Source of the DNA: Leptospira perolatii
Lineage (GTDB): Bacteria > Spirochaetota > Leptospiria > Leptospirales > Leptospiraceae
Assembly: GCF_002811875.1 (NCBI RefSeq)
Contig: NZ_NPDZ01000004.1
Span: 268,587 to 332,586, forward strand
Length of the DNA stretch: 64,000 nucleotides
Direction of reading: 5' to 3'
Shown: positions 27,461-37,104 of the stretch, in pieces
How positions within the stretch are numbered: position 1 is the first letter of the stretch
How the letters are laid out: each line of letters begins with the position of its first letter
Translations under genes and position numbers: made by a program
Notes under the pieces: generated by a model
Database searches by the model: none
Seen by the model: only the letters and a program-made list of their open reading frames with translations
What the model was told of the DNA's origin: nothing

Positions 27461-27785
27461 TGGATCCTCTTTCTTGTTGAATGCTTCTTTATTATTTTCG
27501 ACAAGAGAGACTTAGTTCTTGAAAGCTATCTCTTAAATGACAGTTTTGCATCGCACATTTAATGCTTCTAAATCTGGAAAACTTTTTTTCTTGCTTTTGT
27601 TCGATAACCTGAAATGTCTTTGCAGACGAATTGGGATAAGAATCTGGAATCCATCATAGATCCGCCATTTTCATCCATAATTAAACTCAATTTACGTATG
27701 AATTCTTTCTTTTTTCCGTCGGAAGTATCATCTTTCGAGAGTTTGTCGCTCAAGTAGCGGAATGAAACTTTCCTTGTGAGAGAGC
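27461..27785. other. Divergent intergenic region
   Basis: 325 bases between the thioesterase operon and the CoA-transferase gene, holding both promoters. A 61-codon frame on the minus strand (27568-27753) begins at TTG with no ribosome-binding site and is not supported. No repeat or strong hairpin was seen. Confidence 0.5.
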
Positions 27786-29600
27786 ATGCTCAGAGAGTCT
27801 TTCCACCCAGAGCCTACTAAGATATTGCCCGACCCGGATTCGCTTGTTCGCAAGTTCGTGAGACCTGGCATGTATCTGCATCTGGCAAATACCATGTCTC
27901 GACCAAACGCTCTAATATACGCGCTTGCTAGAGTCTTTGGAGGAACCAAACCGGATTTTACAATCAGCGTAGCCGGTTTGCATTCGAGCGCACATGCTCT
28001 CGCTCTCTCTCAAATCGTAAAAAAGGTAATCACTGGTTTTGCGGGAGACAATTATCCTAAGCCGGGACCCAACTCTCTATATCAAGATTTGCTAATGGGC
28101 AAACCTTTCGAGTTGGAACTTTGGTCTCTACTCACATTGATCCAGAGATTGATGGCTGGAGCGATGAGACTTCCTGGAATCATTACGAATTCCTTAATCG
28201 GTTCGGATCTGATTGCAGACAAACTCGGCAAATCCGCCTTTTTGTACAATAAACCTCTATCAGGAAATCCTTTTGGACCGGCTCCTGAACCTCACCTATC
28301 TACAGAAAACAAAGGTTCAAGAAATAAAGACATCGTCTTCTTACTTCCTTTGAATCCAGAAATCACCTTGGTACACGGAGTCGTCGCAGACGAAGACGGA
28401 AATATTGTTTTGTGCCCGCCTTCCGGAGAAGGACCTTGGGGTGCACTCGCGGCTCAAAAAGGAGTGATCGCAACGGTAGAAAAAATCGTACCACGCGGAG
28501 CCCTTCCTCCTGAGCTAGTTGTAATTCCAGGTGGAAAGGTTTTAGGAATCACAGTCGCAAAATTCGGAGCACATCCGCAATCACTTAGAGTTCACGGTCT
28601 TCAGGATTTGCCTGCCTTTGAGGGAGTGGAGACCTATATGGACGATTACGAATTCCAAAAGGAAGCGAATCAGTCCGCAGGAATTCCTGCTAAAGCGGAT
28701 AGATGGTACAAAGAGTTCGTTTCTCTTGCAGGAGGACATTCGGAATATTTGGAGCAGCTTGGTTCTGTTAGGCTAAGGCGCCTAACAATGACTCCACCGG
28801 AGCACAACCTACGAGTTCCGGAAGATCCAAAAACAGTGAACGATTCCGAGCAGATGATTATTTTGGCCGCTAGAGCCATCATGGAAAAAATAAAGACTCA
28901 TAGTTACAAAACTATTCTGGCGGGAATCGGCGCCGCGCATATGGCTGCTTGGACTGCCTCAAAACTTTTAGAAAAAGACGGAATTAAAATCAGTGTAGTC
29001 TCTGAACTCGGCTTCTACGGGATGAAACCGTTCCGAGGCGATGTGTTTCTATTTAGTCAACTTCATACGAAGGAATGCTCCATGTTATCCGATGTTCCGA
29101 GTATTCTAGGTACGATCGTACCTGACGAATGCCTTGGAGTAATCGGAGCTGCGGAAGTAGATTGGTTCGGAAATATCAACTCAGTAATAGACTCCAATGG
29201 TAAATTCTTAGTGGGCTCGGGAGGAGCAAACGACATTGTATCAACTTCGAATACTATAGTCGTTGCAAAAGCGAATCGACATAGATTTGTAAGAAACGTA
29301 AAACATGTCACTTCTCCTGGTGAAAGAGTTGTAGAGGCAGTCTGTCAGTTCGGAAGATTCAAGCGCCAGGAATTTTCAAACCACCCTTTTGAATTAGCGT
29401 CCTGGATTCCACCATCTTCGGATGAAGAGATGGAAACTTGGGAAGCGGTTAGACGTTATACGCAATGGCTACCTCCTGATGAAGATATTCCTACACCTGC
29501 TGAGCCGCCGATTACGGTGAGTGAACTTACAATTTTAAGAGAACTTGATCCTGAACGTATTTACACAGAACAGTTTATGGTTTACACTCACTTGCCTTAA
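27786..29600 (+). CDS. Fused alpha-beta CoA-transferase family I protein
   Basis: 604 residues combining both halves of a family I CoA-transferase (glutaconate CoA-transferase or IpdAB-like). The first half has GMYLHLANTMSRPNALIYALAR and ITLVHGVVADEDGNIV; the second has ILAGIGAAHMAAWTASKLL, SELGFYGMKP, ECLGVIGAAEVDWFGNIN and FLVGSGGANDIVSTS. The Glu of SELGF is the candidate catalytic residue. The family moves CoA between carboxylic acids or hydrolyses ring-derived CoA esters. It stands upstream of a FabH-like enzyme on the same strand, which suggests a shared acyl-CoA pathway. Confidence 0.82.
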   Translation: MLRESFHPEPTKILPDPDSLVRKFVRPGMYLHLANTMSRPNALIYALARVFGGTKPDFTISVAGLHSSAHALALSQIVKKVITGFAGDNYPKPGPNSLYQDLLMGKPFELELWSLLTLIQRLMAGAMRLPGIITNSLIGSDLIADKLGKSAFLYNKPLSGNPFGPAPEPHLSTENKGSRNKDIVFLLPLNPEITLVHGVVADEDGNIVLCPPSGEGPWGALAAQKGVIATVEKIVPRGALPPELVVIPGGKVLGITVAKFGAHPQSLRVHGLQDLPAFEGVETYMDDYEFQKEANQSAGIPAKADRWYKEFVSLAGGHSEYLEQLGSVRLRRLTMTPPEHNLRVPEDPKTVNDSEQMIILAARAIMEKIKTHSYKTILAGIGAAHMAAWTASKLLEKDGIKISVVSELGFYGMKPFRGDVFLFSQLHTKECSMLSDVPSILGTIVPDECLGVIGAAEVDWFGNINSVIDSNGKFLVGSGGANDIVSTSNTIVVAKANRHRFVRNVKHVTSPGERVVEAVCQFGRFKRQEFSNHPFELASWIPPSSDEEMETWEAVRRYTQWLPPDEDIPTPAEPPITVSELTILRELDPERIYTEQFMVYTHLP

Positions 29601-29678
29601 TCGCTGAGACATTCGGTCTGCGGTGATGCAAATGATTATTACTGGAAATTTCAAAAGCCTTGGGAGAATTTAGAAGGA

Positions 29679-30656
29679 ATGGCATCGAATGTATCATTAA
29701 AATCTAACGGAGTTCGCCTAACAGGCTTCGGTCACTATCTCCCGGAAAGAATCGTGACCAATGAGGAAATCCGATCTAGATTAAAATATCCTGAAATGCA
29801 TCCAGCAGAAAAAGCGGTCATTGGAAATATCGGAGTAGAAAAGAGACATAGAGCAAATGAAAAAGAGACTGCGATGTTCATGGCTGCGAAAGTCGCAGAG
29901 ATGGCCCTACAAGATGCAGGCAAAAAACCCGAGGAAGTGGATCTTTTTATTTTGGCAAACTGGACGGATCGATATTTTGAACCGGATCTCGCACCTCAGG
30001 CATCGAAGCTCGCCGGGACAAAAAACGCACTAGCGTTCGATGTCAGCACCGCTTGCACAGGCTTTATTCACGGGGTTCAGACAGCTTCGGCTTATTTAAG
30101 AAGTACTAATATAAAAACTGCTCTGGTAATCGGCAGTGAGAGATTTTCGGTCCGAACAAAAATTGGTGGATATGGTGAATTTACGGCCGGAGACGCAGCC
30201 GCGGGAGTTGTCTTGGAGTATACTGAAGACAAGGAACATGGAGTTATCGATTCTTTCCTAAAGGATAACGGTGATTTGGCTGGAATCATCATTGTAGGAC
30301 CTCCCCCACAAAGTTACATTAAAAGCTTTCCGGAACTGGTTCCTCATGCATCTGATTTGACTCTTTCAGCCATGGACGATATTTTAGCGAGAAACAATCT
30401 CACAGTTGACGACATCGATTGGGTGATTCCTCATCCGGGAACCGATATGGTAGTTCAAGAAATATTAAAACGGACCAAGTTTCCTAGGGAAAAGATTCTG
30501 ATGAATTTCGATCAGGTGGGGAATACTTCAGCGGCGTCTATCCCGATCGTTCTTTCCGAATATTATTATAAAGGAAAATTTAAATCAGGGGATTTGTTTT
30601 TGACTGCCGCTGTCGGGGGTGGTTTCTATTGGGGAGGACTTCTATTTCGTTTATAA
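29679..30656 (+). CDS. 3-oxoacyl-ACP synthase III-like condensing enzyme
   Basis: 325 residues with the complete KAS III triad: C126 (STACTGF), H252 (PHPGTD) and N282 (GNTSAAS). The N-terminus GVRLTGFGHYLPERIVTNEE and the substrate-loop region EKRHRANEKET resemble FabH and its relatives that condense an acyl-CoA with a second acyl unit. A good ribosome-binding site (AGAAGGA) precedes the ATG. Whether it uses acetyl-CoA like housekeeping FabH or a longer primer cannot be told. It is 78 bases downstream of the CoA-transferase. Confidence 0.9.
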   Translation: MASNVSLKSNGVRLTGFGHYLPERIVTNEEIRSRLKYPEMHPAEKAVIGNIGVEKRHRANEKETAMFMAAKVAEMALQDAGKKPEEVDLFILANWTDRYFEPDLAPQASKLAGTKNALAFDVSTACTGFIHGVQTASAYLRSTNIKTALVIGSERFSVRTKIGGYGEFTAGDAAAGVVLEYTEDKEHGVIDSFLKDNGDLAGIIIVGPPPQSYIKSFPELVPHASDLTLSAMDDILARNNLTVDDIDWVIPHPGTDMVVQEILKRTKFPREKILMNFDQVGNTSAASIPIVLSEYYYKGKFKSGDLFLTAAVGGGFYWGGLLFRL

Positions 30657-30733
30657 ATAGCGCAATAGAACAATCCTGCAAAGATGATTATCGTTAAATC
30701 AGAAAATATAAACTAAAAGGTGAAGACTGAAGG

Positions 30734-33700
30734 ATGATCGCAAAAGGCTTCGAACTTAAGGAAAGATTGAACTCAGAATCTGCGTCCGAAGTATATAAGG
30801 CAATCAGACAGTCTGACGGCAAGACCATTATTATCAAATTCATCCCAGTATTGGACGAATTACACCCCTCAGTCGTAAACCTTCGAAATGAATATGAAAT
30901 ATTGAATATTCTTCTCTCAGACCATTTCGTGCACCCTTTTCACTTCGAGAAACTCCAAGACGGTTATGCACTTTTCATGGAGTACATTCCAGGCGGATCC
31001 CTAAAACAGTTTATCGGGAAAAAACCTATACCCTTATTCGATTTCTTTCACTTGGCCATTCAGTTGGCCGAAAGGACCGCAGACATACATCAGAAAAAGA
31101 TTATACACAAAGATATCAAACCGGAAAATATCTTAGTAAACGAAAACAATAAGGACATTCGGATCATAGACTTCGGAATTTCCACCCGGTTAAACAAAGA
31201 AGAAACTTCCTGGTCAGCGCCGAATATATTAGAAGGATCCATTCATTACGTTTCGCCGGAACAAACGGGTCGGATGAATCGAACGGTCGACTATAGAAGT
31301 GATTTTTATTCTCTCGGAGTTACTTATTACGAAATGTTGACGGGCAAACTCCCGTTTGAAGGCGACGATTTACTCCAGCTCGTACACTCACATTTGGCAA
31401 AGACACCCGCTTCACCAAAGCAATTGAGACCTGAAGTCCCCACATCACTCTCAAATATCATAATGAAGTTGCTAGCCAAAACCGCCGAGGACAGATACCA
31501 AACCGCAAAAGGCCTGCAAGCCGATTTAGAAAAGTGCTTTCATTCCTGGAAAGAAAATGTCGATTTTCCGGAATTTGATTTAGCTCAGAACGATCATTCT
31601 CATCAATTCAAGATCCATCAAAAGCTTTATGGACGAGAACAATACATTAGAATTTTATTAAGTGAATTCAGAGATGTAGCTCAAAAAGGCCGATCAAGAA
31701 TGATTCTGATCGGCGGATATTCCGGAGTAGGCAAATCTTCACTTGTCAGGGAAATAAACAGACCTTTGACAGAGTCAAAAGGATACTTTATTTCCGGAAA
31801 GTTTGATCAGTACAATCGAAATTTACCATTTTCCGCGGTAATACAAGTTTTCTCCAGCCTGGTAGAACTGATACTAACCGAATCTCCGGAAAAAATCGAG
31901 GCATGGAAATCTAAAATTAAGCAATCATTAGGTGGAAATGGAAAAATCATCACCGAAGTAATTCCCGAACTGGAAATCATCATCGGAAAACAGGACCCTG
32001 TTCCGGAATTGGGCGCACAAGAAAACGCAAACCGTTTTTACGTAGTATTTCAGAATTTTATCAAGGTATTCGCAGGTCAAGAGCACCCTCTCGCAGTATT
32101 TTTGGACGATATGCAATGGGCCGATACAGCTTCTTTGGAACTTCTCAAGAACCTAATGGAAGACGTAGCAGTAAATCATCTTTTTCTAATACTTGCATAT
32201 AGAGACAACGAAGTCGACGGAGCTCATCCGTTCCAAATGATGATAGATACTCTGCGCAAGGACGGACAAGACCCTCATCATGTTGTGCTCCAACCATTAA
32301 CTCTCGAAAATGTAAACGAACTATTGTCGGACAGTTTGTATCGCACTCCTCAAGAAACGGTAGAATTGGCCGAAGTCATTTTTGCAAAAACGGGAGGGAA
32401 TCCTTTCTTCATCGGAGAATTGCTGAAGCAATTGTCCAGGGAGGATTTGGTTTATTTCGACCTTGGATCCGGTAAACCGGGTGAAGGCAAATGGAAATGG
32501 GAACTTGCAAAAATCAAGGACACCGAAATTTCGGACAATGTAGTAGAGCTTTTGATCAATAGAATCAAAAAGCTTTCGCCTCAAGTCCAGGAAACACTTA
32601 GACTCGCGGCATGTATCGGAAGCAATTTCGACCTAGCCCTGCTTCGCAACATATTAGGATCCTCTTATAAAGATGCACTGAACTCAATACAGGAAACTAT
32701 CCATGAAGAATTGATCGTTCCAATTGGAGAAAGCTACAGATTTGCGGAATCTTTCCAAGAATCAGAGGAGAATAAGGAGAAAAATCTCCTAATTGCAAAG
32801 ACCATCTTCTTTCGCTTTCAGCACGACAGAGTGCAACAAGCATCGTACGAGATGATCCCTGATGCAAAAAAGAAAGAGATCCGCCTGAAGATCGGAAGAA
32901 TCCTACTTTCCGGAACGGAAGGAAAAGAATTAGAGGATAATATTTTCGATATTACGAATCACTTAAATATCGGATCCGAATTGATCGAAGATGTAAGGGA
33001 GAGAAGAAAACTTGCTGAGCTAAATCTAATTGCAGGTAGAAAAGCAAAAAATTCGACGGCTTACAATCCAGCTCTTGCTTACATCTCAAAATCAAGAAAT
33101 CTTCTTTTTTCTCTGCCCGAAGCAAATAAGGGAGACGATGCCCTTTGGCAATCGAACTACGAACAATGTTACAATGTTCACAAGGAATTGGCAGAAACCC
33201 AATACCTGACTGGGAATTTTGAGGATTCCCAAAAGACCATAGATCTTTTGCTTAAGCATGCTAGAACCGGAGTGGAGAAAGCGGAAGCCTACAACTTGCT
33301 TATGGTACAGTATTCTGCTCAAGGCAAATTCGACCTGGCCCTGCCTACCGTAATCAAAGCATTAAAACCGCTCGGAGTCGACATACCTGAGAAGGATTTC
33401 GAGAAAGCAATCGGGGAAGAGATGCAGCTGGTAAACAAAGCTTTGGAAGGTAAAAGCATAGAATCTCTCATCGACCTACCGTTAATGAAAGAACCTGAAC
33501 ACATAATGGCTGTTAGTCTCTTAATCAGTGCTGTCCCCACCGCTTACAATTTAGCTCCTGCCTTGTTTCCTTTGATCAGCTTGAAAATGGTGAATCTATT
33601 CTTGAAATACGGAAACATGTCCGATAGCTACGGCTACTCCATGTACGGGGTAGTACTAGCGAGCGGATTTCAGGAGTATAAAAAGGCTTATGATTTGTGT

Positions 33701-36106
33701 GAGCTCGCAGTAAAGATCAGCGAGAAATATAAGAATCCGAGCGGAACGGCCAAAGCAGCAAATATATTAGCGAACTATGCGACACCCTTCGTAAAACACT
33801 TAAAATTCTCTGAAGAAATCAATCAGAAATGTATCCAAACGAGCTTGGAATCCGGGGAGTTCCTGCACGGTGGGTACGGAGCTATGAACGATTCGATCAA
33901 TGTAATGATTCAATCCAAAAGTTTAGAGCTCGTAAAACCTAAAGCAGATAACCTGCTGAGCTTTACACGAAAACTGAAAAACAATCTCGCGATCGATACG
34001 GTTTTGGGCTCGGAGTTGATCATCGCGAATTTAAGAGGAAAGACTACCTCTCACTTGGAATTTGCAACGGAAGAAATGACCGAAGCAAAATTTTTAGAAT
34101 TATGCAACGACCATCAAAGTCTTTTTCCCGTATGCTTATTCAAGATTCTAAAATCGAAACTTCTACTGATCTATGGAGAAAGCCTACTAGCTCTACGAGA
34201 ATTGGATGAATCCGAAGGTATGCTTGCATATATTTCCGGGCAAGTCTCGGTGGAAGAACATTCCTTTTTACACTCTCTCGCGATGGCGGCCAACTATAAA
34301 GTTTCTTCCCAAGAGCAAAAGGCAAAGTTCATAGAGAGAATCAAAAAGAACCAACAAAAACTGAAACTACTTGCGGTCACGGCGCCCGAGAATTTCGAAC
34401 ACAAATATCTGTTAGTCGAAGCCGAATTGGCCAGATTGGAATATAAGAATTGGAAGGCGGGCAAAACGTACGAGCAGGCGATTCATCTCGCAGGCAGAAA
34501 CGAATTTTGGAATGACGAGGCTTTAGCCTGCGAATTAGCGGCGAGGTTCTGGCTGTCAAAAAGCAGCATAAAAGTCGCCTCACTGTATTTAAACGATGCG
34601 TACCAAAGGTATGGTCGTTGGGGGGCGGTTCAAAAACAAAATTTACTAAAGGCCAAGCATCCAGAATTTATTAGAGAAAGAGCCGGAACGTATCGGACTA
34701 CAAGGACCTTCGGAAGTTTGACTACTCGAACCATGTCTGCGACCGAAGTCTTTACCGGGCAAACACTCGACTTTCAATCGATTCTCAAAAGTTCTACAGC
34801 TATTTCCGGAGAAATCAAACTGGAGAATTTGTTGGATAAACTCATGAAGATTTCCATCGAAAACGTAGGAGCTCAAAAAGGGATCTTGATCCTAAAAAGA
34901 GATGGAAAATTGTTTGTCGAAGCTGAAGGCAGCATCTGGGAAGATGAGGTAAAAGTAATGCAAGACATTCCGTTACAGGAAAGTCGAAATATTCCGATCA
35001 GCGTAATTTATTACGCAGAAAGAACAAAGGAAGAACTAGTATTAAAAAATGCTTATTTAGACGAGAAATTCAATAAGGATCCTTATATTCGGGAGCAAAA
35101 AACCAAATCGGTCCTTTGCGCGCCGATATTAAAACAAGGTGAATTATTAGGAATTCTTTATTTAGAAAATAATCTTTCTGAATCTGCTTTTACTTCCGAT
35201 CGGCTTCAGATTATTTCTATCTTATCCTCTCAAGCCGCCATATCCATCGATAACGCATTACTATACGCCAACTTGGAAGACAAGGTGGCAGAACGGACCA
35301 AAGAACTGGCAGCGGCTAATGACGACTTGGCACTGAAGAACAGACATATAACGGATAGCATTACGTATTCATTAAATATTCAACAAGCGATACTGCCCGG
35401 ACCTGAAATTTTGGGAAGGGGACTGAAAGAATATTTCGTTTTATTCAGACCAAAAGATATTGTATCGGGAGATTTTTATTGGTTCTCGAGACAGGAAGAC
35501 GCGACATATCTTGCCGCTGTCGATTGTACCGGGCATGGAGTCCCGGGAGCATTAATGTCGATGATCGGTAACACACTTTTGAATCAGATCGTAAACGAAG
35601 CAGGAATTTCCGACCCAGGTACAATACTGGAGCATCTGAATCGTAGCGTCAGGCAAGCTTTGAAACAGGATATGGAACAAGCGAATTCCTCAGACGGAAT
35701 GGATGTTTGCTTTATCAAAATACAGAACAATAATTTATTCTTTGCGGGAGCCAAGCGCCCGATATTTATTGGGAGAGGAGGCGAATTGTCTGAAATCAAG
35801 GGCGATAAGCACTCTATCGGCGGAAGGCAAAAAGAAGAGACTAGAAAATTCACCACTCATACAGTGCCACTTGTCGCTGGAGTGCGAACAAGCGTATATC
35901 TAACCACAGATGGATTTATGGATCAACCGGATCCTGATCGTCAAAAAATTGGAACGAAAGGATTTTTGAACTTCTTAGGAGGAATTGAACACCTCCCTTG
36001 CAATGAGCAAAAAGAAAGATTGGAATCCTACCTGCTGGCCCACCAAGACGGAGAATCCCAACGGGACGACATAACCTTAGTCGGCGTAGTCTTGGAGGGA
36101 CGATGA
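30734..36106 (+). CDS. Giant sensor: Ser/Thr kinase, AAA ATPase, GAF and SpoIIE phosphatase
   Basis: 1790 residues. Residues 1-265 form a Hanks-type kinase with K35, E53, HKDIKPEN (H125, D127) and DFG (147-149). Residues about 295-560 are an AAA_16/STAND-like ATPase with P-loop GYSGVGKSS (328-336) and Walker B FLDDMQWAD (458-464). A long helical repeat region (about 750-1340) follows, then a GAF domain (about 1356-1515), a short coiled coil (KVAERTKELAAANDDL) and a SpoIIE/PP2C phosphatase (about 1540-1790) with VSGDFYWF, AVDCTGHGVPGA and DDITLVGVV. Kinase, metal and nucleotide residues all look intact. The protein resembles cyanobacterial hybrid kinases, with a SpoIIE phosphatase where the histidine kinase would be. 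SiaB- and SiaC-like genes follow within 30 bases. Confidence 0.9.
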   Translation: MIAKGFELKERLNSESASEVYKAIRQSDGKTIIIKFIPVLDELHPSVVNLRNEYEILNILLSDHFVHPFHFEKLQDGYALFMEYIPGGSLKQFIGKKPIPLFDFFHLAIQLAERTADIHQKKIIHKDIKPENILVNENNKDIRIIDFGISTRLNKEETSWSAPNILEGSIHYVSPEQTGRMNRTVDYRSDFYSLGVTYYEMLTGKLPFEGDDLLQLVHSHLAKTPASPKQLRPEVPTSLSNIIMKLLAKTAEDRYQTAKGLQADLEKCFHSWKENVDFPEFDLAQNDHSHQFKIHQKLYGREQYIRILLSEFRDVAQKGRSRMILIGGYSGVGKSSLVREINRPLTESKGYFISGKFDQYNRNLPFSAVIQVFSSLVELILTESPEKIEAWKSKIKQSLGGNGKIITEVIPELEIIIGKQDPVPELGAQENANRFYVVFQNFIKVFAGQEHPLAVFLDDMQWADTASLELLKNLMEDVAVNHLFLILAYRDNEVDGAHPFQMMIDTLRKDGQDPHHVVLQPLTLENVNELLSDSLYRTPQETVELAEVIFAKTGGNPFFIGELLKQLSREDLVYFDLGSGKPGEGKWKWELAKIKDTEISDNVVELLINRIKKLSPQVQETLRLAACIGSNFDLALLRNILGSSYKDALNSIQETIHEELIVPIGESYRFAESFQESEENKEKNLLIAKTIFFRFQHDRVQQASYEMIPDAKKKEIRLKIGRILLSGTEGKELEDNIFDITNHLNIGSELIEDVRERRKLAELNLIAGRKAKNSTAYNPALAYISKSRNLLFSLPEANKGDDALWQSNYEQCYNVHKELAETQYLTGNFEDSQKTIDLLLKHARTGVEKAEAYNLLMVQYSAQGKFDLALPTVIKALKPLGVDIPEKDFEKAIGEEMQLVNKALEGKSIESLIDLPLMKEPEHIMAVSLLISAVPTAYNLAPALFPLISLKMVNLFLKYGNMSDSYGYSMYGVVLASGFQEYKKAYDLCELAVKISEKYKNPSGTAKAANILANYATPFVKHLKFSEEINQKCIQTSLESGEFLHGGYGAMNDSINVMIQSKSLELVKPKADNLLSFTRKLKNNLAIDTVLGSELIIANLRGKTTSHLEFATEEMTEAKFLELCNDHQSLFPVCLFKILKSKLLLIYGESLLALRELDESEGMLAYISGQVSVEEHSFLHSLAMAANYKVSSQEQKAKFIERIKKNQQKLKLLAVTAPENFEHKYLLVEAELARLEYKNWKAGKTYEQAIHLAGRNEFWNDEALACELAARFWLSKSSIKVASLYLNDAYQRYGRWGAVQKQNLLKAKHPEFIRERAGTYRTTRTFGSLTTRTMSATEVFTGQTLDFQSILKSSTAISGEIKLENLLDKLMKISIENVGAQKGILILKRDGKLFVEAEGSIWEDEVKVMQDIPLQESRNIPISVIYYAERTKEELVLKNAYLDEKFNKDPYIREQKTKSVLCAPILKQGELLGILYLENNLSESAFTSDRLQIISILSSQAAISIDNALLYANLEDKVAERTKELAAANDDLALKNRHITDSITYSLNIQQAILPGPEILGRGLKEYFVLFRPKDIVSGDFYWFSRQEDATYLAAVDCTGHGVPGALMSMIGNTLLNQIVNEAGISDPGTILEHLNRSVRQALKQDMEQANSSDGMDVCFIKIQNNNLFFAGAKRPIFIGRGGELSEIKGDKHSIGGRQKEETRKFTTHTVPLVAGVRTSVYLTTDGFMDQPDPDRQKIGTKGFLNFLGGIEHLPCNEQKERLESYLLAHQDGESQRDDITLVGVVLEGR

Positions 36107-36130
36107 GGGAGAAGTTTCTGAAAAAGGAAA

Positions 36131-36691
36131 ATGCTGATGATGGACAACGAAATCGTTAACCTTTATAAAAGTTACCAGCAAGCGAACGACTACACTCTTC
36201 TTGTATCGTTCAAAGGCAGACTATCTCAGGAAGTTCTCACGGAGTTGGGATCTATGATTCGTACTTCTTTGAGTTCCGAATTAAAAATTAAGAAGATATT
36301 TGCTGTCTTTATAGAACTCGCACAAAACATGCTTCATTATTCTGCAGAAAGAAAAGTAAATGAAGAAATGAAAGATGCAGGAGTTGGTATATTAGTCGTT
36401 CTGGAAAATTCAGTTGGCTATCATGTATCCTCCGGAAACCTTGTCCAAGACGAAAAAGTAGAATTTCTTACGGAAAGAATCCAAAAGATTAATTCTATGA
36501 ATAAGGACGAGCTAAAGGCCTTCTACCAACAGCAACTCAGAGCGGAAAGACCTGATGATAGCAAAGGGGCTGGCGTAGGTTTGATCGACATCGGACGCAA
36601 ATCTGACGGACCTTTAAAATTTCACTTTGATAAAGTGGATAGCACTCAATCTTTCTTTACAGTCTCCGCATACTTTACGAAGGAAAACTGA
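36131..36691 (+). CDS. SiaB-like protein kinase (GHKL/anti-sigma type)
   Basis: 186 residues; the start may be the ATG at 36137, which is better spaced from AAGGA. The fold is the compact GHKL ATPase of the SiaB family, with the N-box FIELAQNMLHYSAE (N66) and the G-box GAGVGLIDIGRKS. SiaB of Pseudomonas phosphorylates the small protein SiaC, opposed by the PP2C phosphatase SiaA. Here it sits 24 bases after a gene ending in a SpoIIE/PP2C domain and two bases before a SiaC homologue, so the whole switch is present except for a SiaD diguanylate cyclase. Confidence 0.88.
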   Translation: MLMMDNEIVNLYKSYQQANDYTLLVSFKGRLSQEVLTELGSMIRTSLSSELKIKKIFAVFIELAQNMLHYSAERKVNEEMKDAGVGILVVLENSVGYHVSSGNLVQDEKVEFLTERIQKINSMNKDELKAFYQQQLRAERPDDSKGAGVGLIDIGRKSDGPLKFHFDKVDSTQSFFTVSAYFTKEN

Positions 36692-36693
36692 GA

Positions 36694-37068
36694 ATGGAAT
36701 CCTTACATATCCAGCAAACGAAAACATCCCCTGAAATAATTTTAGATTCCAAGAGAGGACTCGCGGAAGTGATCGGAGAATCCTATCCCGAAAATGCTAT
36801 GGCTTTTTACAAACCGGTATTCGAATGGCTGACTTCTATGGAATCATCGAGCCATCAAATTCAGTTTAAATTTCAAATGGACTACTTTAATACAAGTTCT
36901 TCTAAAGTAATTATGGATATTCTCGATCGACTTCAAAAGTACCACGATAAGGGTGGAAAAGTAGAGGTAGAATGGCTGTTCAAGGAAGACGACGAAGACA
37001 TGCAGGAAACCGGAGAAGAATTTTCCTCAGACCTGAGCCTTCCTTTCCGGATGAAATCCTACAAGTAA
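36694..37068 (+). CDS. SiaC-like regulatory phosphoprotein
   Basis: 124 residues with the N-terminal SPEIILDSKRGLAEVIGESYPENA and the conserved YFNTSSSK. T67 in that motif matches the Thr phosphorylated by SiaB in Pseudomonas aeruginosa SiaC. The fold is STAS-like without being a classical anti-sigma antagonist. In the known system unphosphorylated SiaC activates the diguanylate cyclase SiaD; no such partner is encoded in the window, so the output here is unknown. The acidic C-terminus (FKEDDEDMQETGEE) is a family feature. Confidence 0.9.
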   Translation: MESLHIQQTKTSPEIILDSKRGLAEVIGESYPENAMAFYKPVFEWLTSMESSSHQIQFKFQMDYFNTSSSKVIMDILDRLQKYHDKGGKVEVEWLFKEDDEDMQETGEEFSSDLSLPFRMKSYK

Positions 37069-37104
37069 AAATAGCCCAATCGCAAAAGTGATTTACAGAT
37101 GAAG

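Noticed and set aside
27568..27753. 61-codon minus-strand frame between the thioesterase and CoA-transferase genes
   Set aside because: Starts at TTG with no ribosome-binding site, contains no domain, and lies in a divergent promoter region.
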